This document shows positions 25,310 to 36,229 of a stretch of DNA of 64,000 nucleotides, piece by piece. Location of the stretch: assembly GCA_009823505.1 (NCBI GenBank), contig VZQC01012405.1, positions 809,432 through 873,431 on the forward strand, given 5' to 3'. Position 1 is the stretch's first letter. Each line of letters opens with the position of its first letter. The notes beneath the pieces are model-generated. The model was not told where the DNA came from and did no database searches. It saw only the letters and a program-made list of their open reading frames with translations. A program made the translations under genes and the position numbers. The stretch comes from Rhizomys pruinosus (taxonomy: Eukaryota; Chordata; Mammalia; Rodentia; Spalacidae).

Positions 25310-25910
25310 GGAATTTTAATTTTTTAATTTTTTTTTCCTTGACCCATTCAGCCTCCAATAGCTCCTCAGCTAGGGGTGGGAGTTTGTTCCCACATACTCC
25401 TTCCATGATGGGATTTTTTTTTTCCTGGCTTGATCTTGAACAGGTCTTGGGCATGCTATTACAAAGGCTGTAAGTTCATATATACAGTTGCCCTACTGTC
25501 TAGAAAATTCTTTTTCTTTGTACTCATCCACCATCTCTGGCTATTTCCACTCACCTCTTCCCGGAAGTTCGCTGAGCCCTGGGGAGAGGAGTGGTATGGA
25601 TGTCCCTCCTTTGGCAGCTGAGCACTCTGCAATCTCATTTTGTACACACTGACCAGTTGTGGTCTCTGTGTAAATTTTGCTCTACTGAAAGGAAAATCTT
25701 TGATGAGGGTTAAGAGATGCACTAATCTATGGTTCATTTTAGGAGTCATTGTAATACTCTGTCTATGTAGTAGGATATTAGCAGATTTTTCCCCTAGGGC
25801 CCATAACCTATATAGACACAGGTTCTTGGCTCTAACAGTACCAGTTATTTGTTGTTACAGTAGCTCTTAAATTCAACCAGAGGGCTGGTTAGCTATAACA
25901 TCTAGGTAGC
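25310..25910 (-). mobile_element. Lx-type L1 3' UTR fragment
   Basis: CTCCTTCCATGATGGGATTT, TTGTACACACTGACCAGTTG, GAGGGTTAAGAGATGCAC and ACACAGGTTCTTGGCTCTAA occur in the same order as in the other four copies. Confidence 0.65.
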
Positions 25911-25914
25911 TTGA

Positions 25915-26137
25915 ATTTCCTTTACTATTTTTATCTCTACTGAATTCAGTTTTCAAATCCTGAATTGCTATTGCCACTTCATTCAGACATTTTATTTGAC
26001 TGAACTCATTTGGGAGTTTATTCCTCTCCTCTTTGAGTTAATTGAGTTGTTTTTTCATGTTTTCTTTAAACACCTTGAATTCTTTGATCATGTTTATGAC
26101 TATTGTTTTAAATTCTGTGTCTTGGGGTTCATTTGGT
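25915..26137 (-). mobile_element. Probable L1 internal fragment
   Basis: ATTGAGTTGTTTTTTCATG, CTTGAATTCTTTGATCATG and AGTTTTCAAATCCTGAATTG resemble reverse-complement L1 ORF1/5'-region sequence. No reading frame survives. Confidence 0.4.
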
Positions 26138-26280
26138 AGCTAACAACTGTCCATAACTCCAGTTCCAATGGAATCCAGCATCTTCTTCTGACCTCTGTGG
26201 GATTATATAACACAGGTGCACTTAAATACATGTGGGAAAAACACTCATACACATAAAATAAAAAAATAAATAAAACTAGT
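26138..26280 (+). mobile_element. B3 SINE, 3' half
   Basis: TAGCTAACAACTGTCCATAA, CTTCTTCTGACCTCTGTGGG and an A/T-rich tail with ACACATAAAATAAA give a sense B3 that lacks its tRNA-like head. Confidence 0.8.
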
Positions 26281-26789
26281 GGTTTGGGGGGATATATTGT
26301 TTTAGGTTTGCATTTTGTTTGTATTTTTGTGGTATGACCTGGGCACATGGACTTCTTTTGTTGGTTGTATTTTGGATATGGCATTTTAGCCTGCCTTTTT
26401 TGAGGGGCAGTGTGGTTCTCTTTATGTTGTTGACCCAGCTTAGTTGATTTTTGGATCAGATATGAAGAGTTAGTTGGTAAATCCTTCAGATGCTCAGTAT
26501 TAATTTTTTATTTGAGGCTTGGGAGGGGGCTATTCCAATTAGGTAGTAGTGAGCAAAGAGGATAAATGTGACTCCAGGCTGGTCTCCTGGGCTTGGTGTG
26601 CAGGCTACACTGCACATGGTAGTATGGTGCAGATAGAGAGCTCTGGGGATTTCAGAAAGCTGGGCTAGTACACATGCTGCACAACCCTAGCTAGCCCAGG
26701 AGTGAGGGCTGGGAGCAACATTTAATTTAAAAATTATAATAAAATTATTTTAAATTTCTTATTAAATATATTTACCTAGTGGGACTGCG
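26281..26789. other. Unassigned, possibly L1 5' region
   Basis: T- and G-rich blocks around 26300-26700 continue the L1-like sequence to the left and could be an antisense L1 5' UTR. I could not confirm it. Confidence 0.3.
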
Positions 26790-26935
26790 TAGCACTGCAT
26801 GCATGTGCAGTTCAGAGGATACTTGTGGGAGTTGGTTCTTCCACCATGCAGGTCCCGAGGACTGGCCTTTAGTCATCAAGTTTGGCTCTACATCCTTTTA
26901 CCTGCTGAATTATTTCTTAGGCCTAAGAACGTTAT
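26790..26935 (-). mobile_element. tRNA-derived SINE fragment (B3/B4-related)
   Basis: GTGCAGTTCAGAGGATACTT, GTTGGTTCTTCCACCATGCA and CATCAAGTTTGGC resemble the reverse complement of a rodent tRNA SINE. A relative lies at 36050-36205. Confidence 0.45.
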
Positions 26936-27057
26936 TTTAAAAGAATCACCTCCACTTTATTTTAAAATCATGCCATCTAAATTAAAGAGTCATGGTGAGT
27001 TCTTAGACCACTGGTTGTCTCCTCTTACCATCATGTCTTATTGGTGTTAAACATGGA

Positions 27058-27251
27058 ATAAGCCTGGTACAGTGGCACATACCTGGAATCCTTGCTGCTT
27101 AGGACGATAAGGGAAGAGGATCTATGTTCTCGGCTATCTTGTCTCAAAATGGTGGGAAAAAAGGGAGTGGGTGTGCTGGGAATGTAGGTCAGTGGCAAAA
27201 TGCAGTGTAGAAGAAAATCCAGGGATCATTTCATAGTGCTGACAAAAAAAA
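27058..27251 (+). mobile_element. B1-ID dimer-like SINE pair
   Basis: A shortened B1 (CTGGTACAGTGGCACATACC to CTTGTCTCAAAATGG) is followed directly by an ID-like unit (GTGCTGGGAATGTAGGTCAG to ATTTCATAGTGCTGAC) and an A-tail. The same order recurs at 63520-63715, which favours a dimeric family over chance adjacency. Confidence 0.55.
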
Positions 27252-27362
27252 TGTGTGTGTGCATATGTGTGTATGTGCATACGAGTGTATGTGTGTGTAC
27301 ATGTGTCCATGCATATGGGCATGTTTGTGCATGTATGTATGTCTGCATGCATGTGCATGTGT
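27252..27362. repeat. Imperfect (TG)n/(CATG)n tract
   Basis: Mixed TGTG, TGCATG and TATG units grown beside the A-tail of the ID-like unit. Overlapping frames on both strands are low-complexity artefacts. Confidence 0.9.
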
Positions 27363-28937
27363 GTTCATGAAGTCATGACCCACTTTCCAACTGCAGTTAG
27401 GCAGTGCTATGCTCTGCCTATGTCTGCTCTATCATCCGCTTCTGCTTTCTCTTACACCACTCATGGATCTAACATCTCTGCAACCATGTCCGCACTTGTA
27501 GTCCTTAAACCTTTGCTTCCCCTCTGTAAAATAAGCACTGTCTCCTAACCCTTTCTCAGGAAAAGCACTGTGTTGTTCGTCACTCTCATCAGGGTTTTCA
27601 GCTAATGCTTTCTGTTGGTTCAGAGCTTGTCAGCAGGAGCAGCTGCCCTGTGTCCTGCCATCATTTCCCGAGTCTGCTGGCTGGAGAGAACTAAGGAAGT
27701 GTTTCTTGCCGCACACCAACTGTACCACCAGACAACCCTCAGATCTACTTACCTGTAAATTGTTTCCTGATGTCCAGCACACTAAAGTTAATTACTTTCT
27801 TCAATGAAACAAAACTCTCTACCTGGCCAGTTTGTTGAACTGGAGAGAGGAGATTGCTCACCTATGACAGCCAGCTTTTCTCTTGGAGTGTTAAATGTTT
27901 CTAGTTTAGGCATAATTATGCTTAAAGAATATGCCTACTGTATGACAACCTTTGCCTTTTAAAGCAATCTTGTCTATTTTAAAACCTGAAGCATATTCCC
28001 CAGTTAGGAAGGTTTTCTCTTATCCCCAATACCTGAGATAGACATGTGCTTATAGTTCATGTAAGAATTACTACCTAAATTGCTCGTATCCCACAGAGGG
28101 ACATCATAATATCCATAAGCACTGTAAAATCAAGTCTTAAGTGAGGAGGAGTGTGTGACTCAGTGGTCACTGTTGTTGCTTTGGATTATGATATCTTACA
28201 AGTTCAGAGGGAGGGGAGATTTAGTGCTCGTGGCCTAATGTTTCCCCTCACCTACCCACACTCATGATTTCCAATCAGTTGTTATATCATTTTGGATATG
28301 GTAAAAGGGCAGGGTTCATTGAAGCTGGACAAACCTGGTAATGTTTTAAAACCTTCATACTAGAAGAAATTATGAGCCTAATATAAAATGAGTTGCAATA
28401 CAGTTGCATTTTATTAAGGGTGGTTATTTATTTGATTGACCAAGAAAATACCCTGTTCTGTGCATATAATATTATACAAATACAATTGTACTATCATGGG
28501 ATGCAAATGAACAAGGGGGATTCAGTCTGTATATTAGCACATGTTTTGTACTGGTGAAGGCTATGGGGGTGGTGGAACCATCTCTCAGAGGAAATAAGAG
28601 GAGCAGAGTTCTTCATTCAAAATGGAAGGTGAAGGATATATAAAGATAGCTAAAAAATTTCCAAGTGCGGCAGCGCCTAGCTGGGCAGGTGGCCTGGGGT
28701 AATTGTATAGAATTTGGGTGTCTATAGTTTCATGAATTTCTAAAAGAAGATATTCTGATTATTTTTCACTTCATAAGTCATGGTATTCCACTGAAGAAAA
28801 AAAAATATGGAATTGCATAAGAGAAAAACTAACAACCATCACTTTAAAACTTGGTTGAAATATTTTACCTGTTTGACTCATTTCTTTATAAGTTAAAGAT
28901 AACAGTATTTTCCCCCTTCCAGATTTTTGTGATTCTT
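27363..28937. other. Unassigned DNA
   Basis: About 1.6 kb without a recognised element. GC content rises modestly around 27400-27750, but there is no coding frame with support. Confidence 0.45.
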
Positions 28938-29194
28938 TTTTTTTTTAATTTTTTTTTTAATTTTTATTTATTTTTCGTATGTGTATGAATGTGCTGTATG
29001 CATGCAGGTCTGTGCACCCATGTCGTGCAATGCCACGGAGGTCAGAAGAGGGTCTCGGATTCCCCTGGAACTGGAGTTCTCCTGGAATTGGAGTTACAGA
29101 CGGTTCTTAACCGCCATGTGGGTGCTGGGGATCGAACCCGGGTCCTCTGCAAGAGCGTCAGTGCTCTTAACCGCTAGGCTATCTCTCCAGCCCC
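28938..29194 (-). mobile_element. Young B3 SINE
   Basis: Complete and near-consensus, from the T-rich tail to CTATCTCTCCAGCCCC. It carries an internal tandem duplication of the GGAACTGGAGTT block (GGAACTGGAGTTCTCC, then TGGAATTGGAGTTACAG). GATTTTTGTGATTCTT flanks it perfectly at 28922-28937 and 29195-29210. Confidence 0.97.
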
Positions 29195-29258
29195 GATTTT
29201 TGTGATTCTTAAATGACTATGTGGAAAGTGTGTAGAACAATGACATTCTAAAACAGTA

Positions 29259-29310
<52 letters not shown>

Positions 29311-29345
29311 ATCTATCTATCTATCTATCTATCATCCACCTTTCT
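29259..29345. repeat. (TATC)n microsatellite
   Basis: Some 19 TATC units with one ATC slip near 29311, decaying into TATT/TACC variants. Confidence 0.95.
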
Positions 29346-29389
29346 ATTATCTACCTACTTATCTATCATTATAAACGTCTATAGTATTC

Positions 29390-29680
29390 TATAATATGCT
29401 TTTCTTCATGACAAACTATTATGAATGCTAATTTTTGTCCTTCTATATAGATCTGTCTCATTTTTTAAGTCTGCTTTGGAAATATAGTATAATTAGGCCA
29501 CTTCTAATGGACACTTGCTTTATTGCTATTTGTTGCTCTCACTAAAATTATGCAATAAGTAATTTTGTCCATATGCCTTTACTAGTAACAGAATAAGCCT
29601 ACTAGGATAAAAGATCCATAGGATACATGTGTTAAAATTTTATTAAAGATTGACAATTATATTTCTTTTCTTTTATATCC
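29390..29680 (-). mobile_element. Possible ancient L1M fragment
   Basis: GACAAACTATTATGAATGCT, CAGAATAAGCCTACTAGGAT and TTTTATTAAAGATTGACAAT follow, at low identity, the reverse complement of an old L1 ORF2 3' region. Confidence 0.4.
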
Positions 29681-29697
29681 TCCTGAATGTTCTGCAA

Positions 29698-29699
29698 TT

Positions 29700-29735
<36 letters not shown>

Positions 29736-29736
29736 C
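29698..29736. repeat. (TC)n tract
   Basis: CTCTCT repeated with one TTTC interruption. Confidence 0.9.
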
Positions 29737-29959
29737 ATTGACCCCTGTTTCCTATACTCATTTCATCAGCATTGTACTTGTTTTGTAGCGGCTGTGTGTC
29801 CTGTCTACACATCAATTGGGCAAGGAGCCACTGTGTTATTACAGGTGTGTTAACACATCTGCCTGGTCTAGCTCTGAATGGACACTGTCTAAGCTGTAAC
29901 CAGAAAATTAGCATCATGGAAAGAAAACTGATGCTGATTTCAGAGACAGAGATCCTAGT

Positions 29960-30075
29960 TCTCAGGGTCTCAGAGGCTAGCTGCCTGTGTCCAAATTGCA
30001 GTCCTAGGTAACAATGGGGAAATTACTCAACTTTTTGAAACTTCCATTTCTTTCTAAATAAAATCACTGTAACAT
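29960..30075 (-). repeat. MIR
   Basis: CTAGCTGCCTGTGTCCAAAT, TGGGGAAATTACTCAACTTT and CTTCCATTTCTTTCTAAATA follow the MIR core in reverse complement. Confidence 0.6.
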
Positions 30076-30454
30076 TTACTACTGGCATCATTCAACACTC
30101 TAAGTTGCAGATATTTTTTAAAGAAAAAGGGTAATTATTTAGAAATAACAGACCATACAGATAAGCAGAAGGCTGTAGTTTGGTTTGGGAAATGGTGTGA
30201 ATTTGGATCCTCAGAAGCCAGGGTGGCTGGCCCAGCTACAACTCTGGTCATTGCCCTTGGCTTCTACAGGGAATACATTTCTCACTTACTTTTGGTATTT
30301 GTTTCTCCAAACTATTTCTCCAAGTCTTGAGTTTTTGAATGGGAACAATCAGTTTCCAAGCCTGTGTTAAATACCAGACTCTGGCTGCCCATGGGCAGGA
30401 GACTAAGTAACTGTCTCATTTGGAAGGCATAATGCTGTCTCTATTAAGACTGAA
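30076..30454. other. Unassigned DNA
   Basis: Nothing recognised. Confidence 0.4.
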
Positions 30455-30608
30455 AGGCAGGAGTAGTGGGGTGGTCACTAGTATGGATTCAGGGCCCAGA
30501 TGTCCCCTGATCAAGCCCTACTACTTAATCCATTTGTAAAATCAATGATTAGGATATTTAATTCATTAGTTATTATGAGGAGCTGAATGAGTTGATGTGT
30601 GCCAAGTT
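30455..30608 (-). repeat. MIR, first part (host of nested insertions)
   Basis: CACTAGTATGGATTCAGGGC, CCCTACTACTTAATCCATTT and GAGGAGCTGAATGAGTTGAT form a reverse-complement MIR. It is cut at TGCCAAGTT (30600-30608) by the L1 and resumes at 31811 with CTTAAAACAGCATTTGACA. Confidence 0.7.
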
Positions 30609-31554
30609 TTTTCATTGTTGTTGTTGTTGATGATGAAGTGTGTATTTCATTCATTATCTTTCAGTCCAATTTAGATGCATTCCCTTCTCCCTGTCCCCAC
30701 CCTACCCCTGTTAGTGCCTTCTGCCATACATGTCTTGCATCTTTTTCTCAGTCTATCCAAAGTTTTCCACTGCAGAGGCTTGTTGTTTTGGGCAGAGTTT
30801 GACTGTGTCAGTCAGTTCTTTAACCCAGTCTTTATGTTCTTTTTCCTTCACTGTCGTATTGCTCCAACATAGGCTTATATGACCATCACATATGCATCAA
30901 AATTATGACCTCTGAGAATAAACTGTATGTTAATTCCAAAATATGTTTAGGAATTCACATTTCCCCCCTTTAATTTTATATTACTCTAAAATATGAATAC
31001 ATACCTTCCACCCATATACAGTAATTATAGAAACTGAAAATAAGTGGTAGATTGATTCTAGAGCCTGGTAAGAGGTTTACATTATAACAACACAGTTGGT
31101 TTCAGATAAAAAGAAATATAACAATAATGTTGTTCAGCTTGCCTTTCGACTGGGGATTTGGTGTTAGCATCCACAAATGAGGGAAAGTATTCACCGTTTG
31201 TTTTTCTGGGACTGTGTTACTTCAGTTAGCATAATGGCTTCTAGTTCCATCCATTTACCTGCAAAGTTCATGATGTCATCTTTCTTTACTGATGACTAGA
31301 ACTCCATCATGTAGATGTACCACATTTCTATTATGCACTCATCTGTTGAGGGGCATCTGGGTTGATCCCAGCTCTTCGCTATTCTGAAGAGAGCTGCAAT
31401 AAACATAGATGTGCATGTATCTTTGCAGTAGGATGATTCTTGTAGGTTATATACCCAGGAGTGGTATGACTGGGTCAAGTGGTAGGCTCATTTTGAGTCT
31501 TTTAAGGGTTCTTTACACTGCTTTCCATAATGGTTATACAAGGTTACATTCATA
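30609..31554 (-). pseudogene. 5'-truncated L1 (ORF2 C-terminus plus 3' UTR)
   Basis: This is the dead tail of a LINE-1, whose ORF2 protein supplies endonuclease and reverse transcriptase for retrotransposition; only the extreme C-terminus is left. On the minus strand, codons for KDTCTSMFIAALF, then CPSTDE and MWYIYMMEF, are readable within 31296-31478, followed by a ~700-bp 3' UTR and a degraded T-rich (TTG)n start. The 3' UTR matches the one at 39100-39647. TGCCAAGTT at 30600-30608 and 31555-31563 is the target duplication inside the MIR. Confidence 0.85.
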
Positions 31555-31566
31555 TGCCAAGTTCTT

Positions 31567-31810
31567 TTTTTTTAATTTTATTTATTTTTGTATGTGTATG
31601 AATGTACTGTCTACATGTAGGTCTGTGCACCCGTGTCGCGCAATGCCGCGGAGGTCAGAAGAGGGTCTCGGATTCCCCTGGAACTGGAGTTCTCCTGGAA
31701 TCGGAGTTACAGACGGTTCTTAGCCAACATGTGGGTGCTGGGGATCGAACCCGGGTCCTCTGAAAGAGCAGTCGGTGCTCTTAACCGCTAGGCTATCTCT
31801 CCAGCCCCTT
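31567..31810 (-). mobile_element. Young B3 SINE nested at the L1 border
   Basis: Nearly identical to the B3 at 28938, including the internal GGAACTGGAGTT duplication. ATATGCCAAGTTCTT at 31552-31566 and 31811-31825 is its duplication and includes the right-hand duplication of the older L1. Confidence 0.97.
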
Positions 31811-31845
31811 ATATGCCAAGTTCTTAAAACAGCATTTGACACGTA
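31811..31845 (-). repeat. MIR, second part
   Basis: CTTAAAACAGCATTTGACAC continues the MIR consensus order broken at 30608. Confidence 0.55.
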
Positions 31846-32430
31846 AACTCAGAAATTATCTCAAGTTTGCCACTTAGACAAGACTGAGTGCTGGTTAGAC
31901 AAACATAAAAACCAGCAACGCATTAACAACTTCAACAAGAAATTCTAGTTCATATCTGAGAGTTTTCTTATGGTTCTCTCTTAATTCCTGGTCAAAACCT
32001 AACTTATTTTCTTGTATAAGCTGTTGTTACTCTCTTCACCTATAAAATGTGAATATAATCTTGGCATTTTATGTATTTGACATCGCTGAAGTGATGTGAA
32101 AGAGACTCTGGATCAGATGGGTGTGGCTGGGGAAATGTAGCAAATGTAAGGGCTGAATCAGATCTGGATTGGATTAAGCTTTATTTCCCAATATGCCGGC
32201 TAGCCATAAGTGACTGTCGAAACCTTCAAATTAAGCTAGTCCAAATGGAGTGAGTTCAAAACCCTAGTCTCTTCAAAGAATTAGTGTAAAACGTATGAAT
32301 GTGAAGTATTCTGATAATAATATTGAAGTATTTATGCGTGTTGACATGGTTTTTATAAATAATAAGTTAAATAATACATGAAAGTCATACTTTTAAGATT
32401 TTATAATTCTCTCTCTTTGTATGTATATGC
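31846..32430. other. Unassigned DNA
   Basis: Possibly a decayed MIR around 31980-32070 (TTCACCTATAAAATGTGAAT), too weak to call. Confidence 0.35.
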
Positions 32431-32433
32431 GTT

Positions 32434-32472
<39 letters not shown>
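32431..32472. repeat. (GT)n microsatellite
   Basis: About twenty GT units next to the tail side of the minus-strand B4. Confidence 0.95.
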
Positions 32473-32474
<2 letters not shown>

Positions 32475-32700
32475 TGCATGTGTGTGCAGGTACATATGCC
32501 TATGCAAATGGAAAGTTCAGAGGAGGATATTGGGTATCATGCTCTGTCTTATTTCCTTGAGACAGAGATTCTCACTGAGCCTCCAGCCAGGCTGGTGGCC
32601 AATGAGCCCCAGTGATCCTCCTGCCCCTGCAACAGTACTGGGGTTACAGGCATGTCCAATGATGGGTACTGGGATCCTAACTCCCATGGTTCTTCTCTAG
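32473..32700 (-). mobile_element. B4 SINE
   Basis: CTTGAGACAGAGATTCTCAC, CAGGCTGGTGGCCAATGAGC, GTACTGGGGTTACAGGCATG and GGGTACTGGGATCCTAACTC give a B4 in reverse complement. Confidence 0.7.
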
Positions 32701-32910
32701 CCTTTGAGGGAACCTGCAGTCACATGAACTCTTCCACCCATATATACACATATTTTAAAATAAAATAAAATATAAAAAATAAGATAGAAATTGAGAAAGA
32801 CAATAGACATTGACCTGTAGCTTCATGTGCAAGTGCACACACATGCATGCTAAACTGCACTTATATGTGCACACACATGAACCACATGAACATGCATGCA
32901 TATAGGACAG

Positions 32911-32952
<42 letters not shown>
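32911..32952. repeat. (GA)n microsatellite
   Basis: About twenty GA units, preceded by ACAC/CATG-rich sequence from 32830. Confidence 0.95.
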
Positions 32953-32954
<2 letters not shown>

Positions 32955-33284
32955 ACTGAGCATGATCAACACTTGCATGAATGCATGAACAAATGAACAA
33001 GTGCTTGGTATTTGAACAGTGCTGTTTGTCATAGTTTGGATGGGACTGACTGCAAATGCATAATAAAGTTCAGGATGGTCCACTCTCCCCTCAATTGTCT
33101 TCAAAGCGGTAGCTTTGGGTTCCAACTCAGAGTAGATTCTTGAGTTGCATTATAGAAATGCATATCTGGTTGTATCTCTTTTGAGGAGTAGCAGTCATTA
33201 ATATTTGATAAATATACCTATTAATTTACCATAAATTATAAAATGGTTGAATGATTAGCCTGTCATTTTGCTTATTACATTATT
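32953..33284. other. Unassigned DNA
   Basis: Nothing recognised. Confidence 0.4.
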
Positions 33285-34240
33285 TTAGTTTTTAAAATAT
33301 TTTATTAATTCTTTAAAAAATTTTATACAATTTATTCTGATGATATTCATCCTCCCTCTCTCGTCTCTTCTCAGATCCACCCCTCCTCCCTACATCCCCC
33401 AGCTTTGCATCCTCCTTATTTAAATCCATTGACTTCAGTTTGTGATGGCCAGATACCCTTGCCTTGGGTGTGGTTCCATCCCCTGGAGCATGGTCAACCT
33501 TCCAGGGCTCATACACTGTCAGCTTCCCATTGGTCCTCAGTTGTATTGGAGATTCATGCCTTCCTCCCCTCTCCATGATGGGATTGTGTGTGACTTGAGT
33601 CTTCATAGATCTTGTGCAAGCTATTACAACTCTGAAAACTCCTGTGCGCAACTGTCCTGTTGTGTTCCGAAACCACTGTTTTGCTGTAGTCATCTACTGC
33701 TTATCTCTTGCAGTCTTTCTGCCCCTGAGCCTTGACAATCCCTGAGCCTTGGGAGGAGGAGTGTGATATAAATGCCTGTTTAAGGCTGAGAAATGTGCAG
33801 TCTCTTATTCCCTGCATGATCAACAGTTGTGGATCACAGTATTAAGCTCTATCTGCTGCAAAAATAAGCTTGTCTGATGAGAGTTGAGAGATACATTAAT
33901 ATATAAGGATAAATCATTAGTGGTCAGTTTAATGCTATGTCTGTTAAGCAAAATAATAGTAGTAGGATCTCCCCTGGGGTCTATGACCTAATTAACCACA
34001 GGTTCTTGGCCCCAATAATAGTTCCAGATATGTATTCTTTCTTGTGGAATGGGCCATAAATCCATTCAGAAAGTGTTTGGTTACTCCCATCACAGTGGTG
34101 CCACTATTGCATAAGTGAGTGTATCTTATGAAGCCAGTCATTATTGTAGCTCAGAAGCTTGGTAAGACTGATGAATACTTTCCTCTTCATAGCATCTTCC
34201 AGCACTGTGAACCTAGCCAGTGTGGATGAAACTTCAAGGG
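33285..34240 (-). mobile_element. Lx-type L1 3' end, longest copy
   Basis: It starts at the tail (TTTATACAATTTATTCTGATG, GATATTCATCC) and runs through CTCCATGATGGGATTGTGTG, CCTTGGGAGGAGGAGTGTG, GAGAGTTGAGAGATACAT and TGGTGCCACTATTGCATAAG. This copy anchors the family as an L1 3' end because it keeps the tail. Confidence 0.75.
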
Positions 34241-34249
34241 AGACATTAT

Positions 34250-34576
34250 ATTACTTAAATACTTTATTGAGATATATTTCACATAACATGTAAGTCACCT
34301 ATTTGAAGTGAACAAATTTTTACAATTGAATTATATTCACATGGTTCTGAAGCCATTATTATTATTGATTTTAAAGCATTTTCAAATTGATATAGTTCTA
34401 TCCCATTGCTCATTAATTCACTTGTTAATGGATAGTTCAGCCATTTCTTCACTCTGGCTTATAAGGAATAATGTTGCCATGAGCACCAGCGTAACATTTT
34501 TTTGTTGATATATTTTTTAATTTTTCTTGGCTATCTAAGTAGAAATGGAATGTGTGTGTCATGGTAAATCTGTTTT
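34250..34576 (-). mobile_element. Old L1M 3' region, first part
   Basis: ACTTTATTGAGATATATTTCACATAAC opens the element (its first 20 bases are the diagnostic part), followed by TTATAAGGAATAATGTTGCC and a GTAGAAATGGAATGTGTG block. It is interrupted by copy B at 34596. Confidence 0.65.
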
Positions 34577-34595
34577 AAAAATACTTCCAAACTCT

Positions 34596-35362
34596 AATTG
34601 GCTATTGGCTCTCTCCTTGGAGGAATAACCCATGGCTGATGCCACGAGCCTACATCCTCTACAGGTTAGGAGATGTTATAAGCCACAGTAAGACCCTGTC
34701 ATATTTATCAGGGGGTAAAAATGTAATTCATGGATTAACATATCATCCAAACATATGTGTCTATGCCAAAGTAACCTACCATAACTATTAGTGCTGCTTA
34801 AATACCTATATATCTAATTGCTTGTGCTTCATTAGTAGGATCGAAAGGTTACTCCTGAACAAACTGTCAGCCCATGAAAGGAAACAGCCAGAATTGACCA
34901 GAATCCAAGTCAACAGCTCCAGAGAGAGAGGACAGTTTTACTTCTCATCCACCTGTGCCCCTTTTCTAAGCCTAGGGAACAATCTGCGGAAGAGGGGGCG
35001 TGGTAGAATGTAAAGGCTGTGATTGGGGTGAACGGTGAAACTACAGTGATGTGGTCTGGACACTCATTTGATCAACTTGATTGAACAAACAACCTGTCAC
35101 CCCCCCACTGAATGGTGGGACTGTGGGGGTTTGGGCACAACAGTCTGTAGATTGGTTTTGCATGAAGGATGCTTATACTCATGGATTATCACTTATAGCT
35201 AAAAAATGAAAAAAAAAAAACCTGAAAAGATGCAGGACAGTTATGGCAGAATACATGATCTGGGATGGGGTGGGGGTGGGGGGAAGGGAAAGGGAAATAT
35301 GCCTGATCTGAATTGGAAAATGATGTACGAAATGCACAAACCATCAATAAAAATTAAATAAA
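34596..35362 (+). mobile_element. L1-tailed non-coding repeat, copy B (complete insertion)
   Basis: A 767-bp insertion flanked by the perfect duplication AAAAATACTTCCAAACTCT at 34577-34595 and 35363-35381. It starts GGCTATTGGCTCTCTCC and has a non-coding body (ATTAGTAGGATCGAAAGG, CAATCTGCGGAAGAGGG, GATTATCACTTATAGC) and an L1-like terminal ~130 bp with ACCATCAATAAAAATTAAAT. No ORF2 sequence is present. The tail and long duplication indicate L1-machinery insertion. Confidence 0.85.
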
Positions 35363-35381
35363 AAAAATACTTCCAAACTCT

Positions 35382-35790
35382 TCTCTAAGCTAACAGTACC
35401 ATGTTATGTTTTCACCTCCAGTGTATGAAGTGTTAATTTCTCCATATTTTTATCCAAACTTGTTATTATATGATGCTTATTTTTGTATTTCTGACATAGG
35501 CTTCACCATACTCACTGGATACTTACTCTACATGCTTATGATCTTCCTGCTTGAATATTGCAAGTACTAATGTTGCAGGTGTGTGCTGCTACACTTGGCT
35601 TGTCTAGCTTTCTTATAACCTAGCTATCTTAGTTAGTGCAAAGCAATATCTCATTTTGATATTGATCTGAATTTATCTAAAGAATAATATTGAGCACTTG
35701 GATATGTTTATTGCCCATTTGGCATATGATGTTTGAATATTTTTCTATATTTTGCTATTTGTATATGTGCTCCCAAAATACATATACTAT
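35382..35790 (-). mobile_element. Old L1M, continuation
   Basis: CACCTCCAGTGTATGAAGTG, TTTCTCCATATTTTTATCCA and CAATATCTCATTTTGATATT continue the L1M order from 34576. A degraded B1-like insert (TTCTGACATAGGCTTCACC to GCTACACTTGGCT) lies at about 35478-35602. Confidence 0.6.
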
Positions 35791-36049
35791 AGAAATAATT
35801 TACTTTTAAGTTTTATAGCTAGTTTCAGAATCTCATAGTTTTAATTAGATTATATATACCATTATTTACATTATTACATTATTTACACAAAAATTATTCA
35901 TATTTATTGCTAGTGATTTGATTGCATCTTCCATATTGATTTTTGCACTTGGTGTCATATGTATTTTTTTACTTGTCTTCTTTTTTTGGTATTCTTTTAT
36001 ATTTGGATTAACAATGGGGTATCATTATAATTGATTTTTAAATTTTCAT

Positions 36050-36205
36050 ATGCATTTATTCATCTATGCATGCATGGGTATTGGTGCAGATGCCATGTGT
36101 GTGGAGGTAGGACAATTTTCTGGTGTTGGTCCTCTCCTTCCATAATGAGCGTTCTAAGGATCAACGTTGGGTCATCAGGGTTGTTAGCAAGTTCCCTGAG
36201 CTTCA
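36050..36205 (-). mobile_element. tRNA-derived SINE fragment
   Basis: GTGTGGAGGTAGGACAATTT, TGGTCCTCTCCTTCCATAAT and GGTCATCAGGGTTGTTAGC resemble the fragment at 26790. Confidence 0.4.
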
Positions 36206-36229
36206 GACAATCTTGCTGGTCCCTATTCT

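Noticed and set aside
29259..29345. CRISPR-like regular repeats
   Set aside because: Simple TATC microsatellite in eukaryotic DNA; no spacers.
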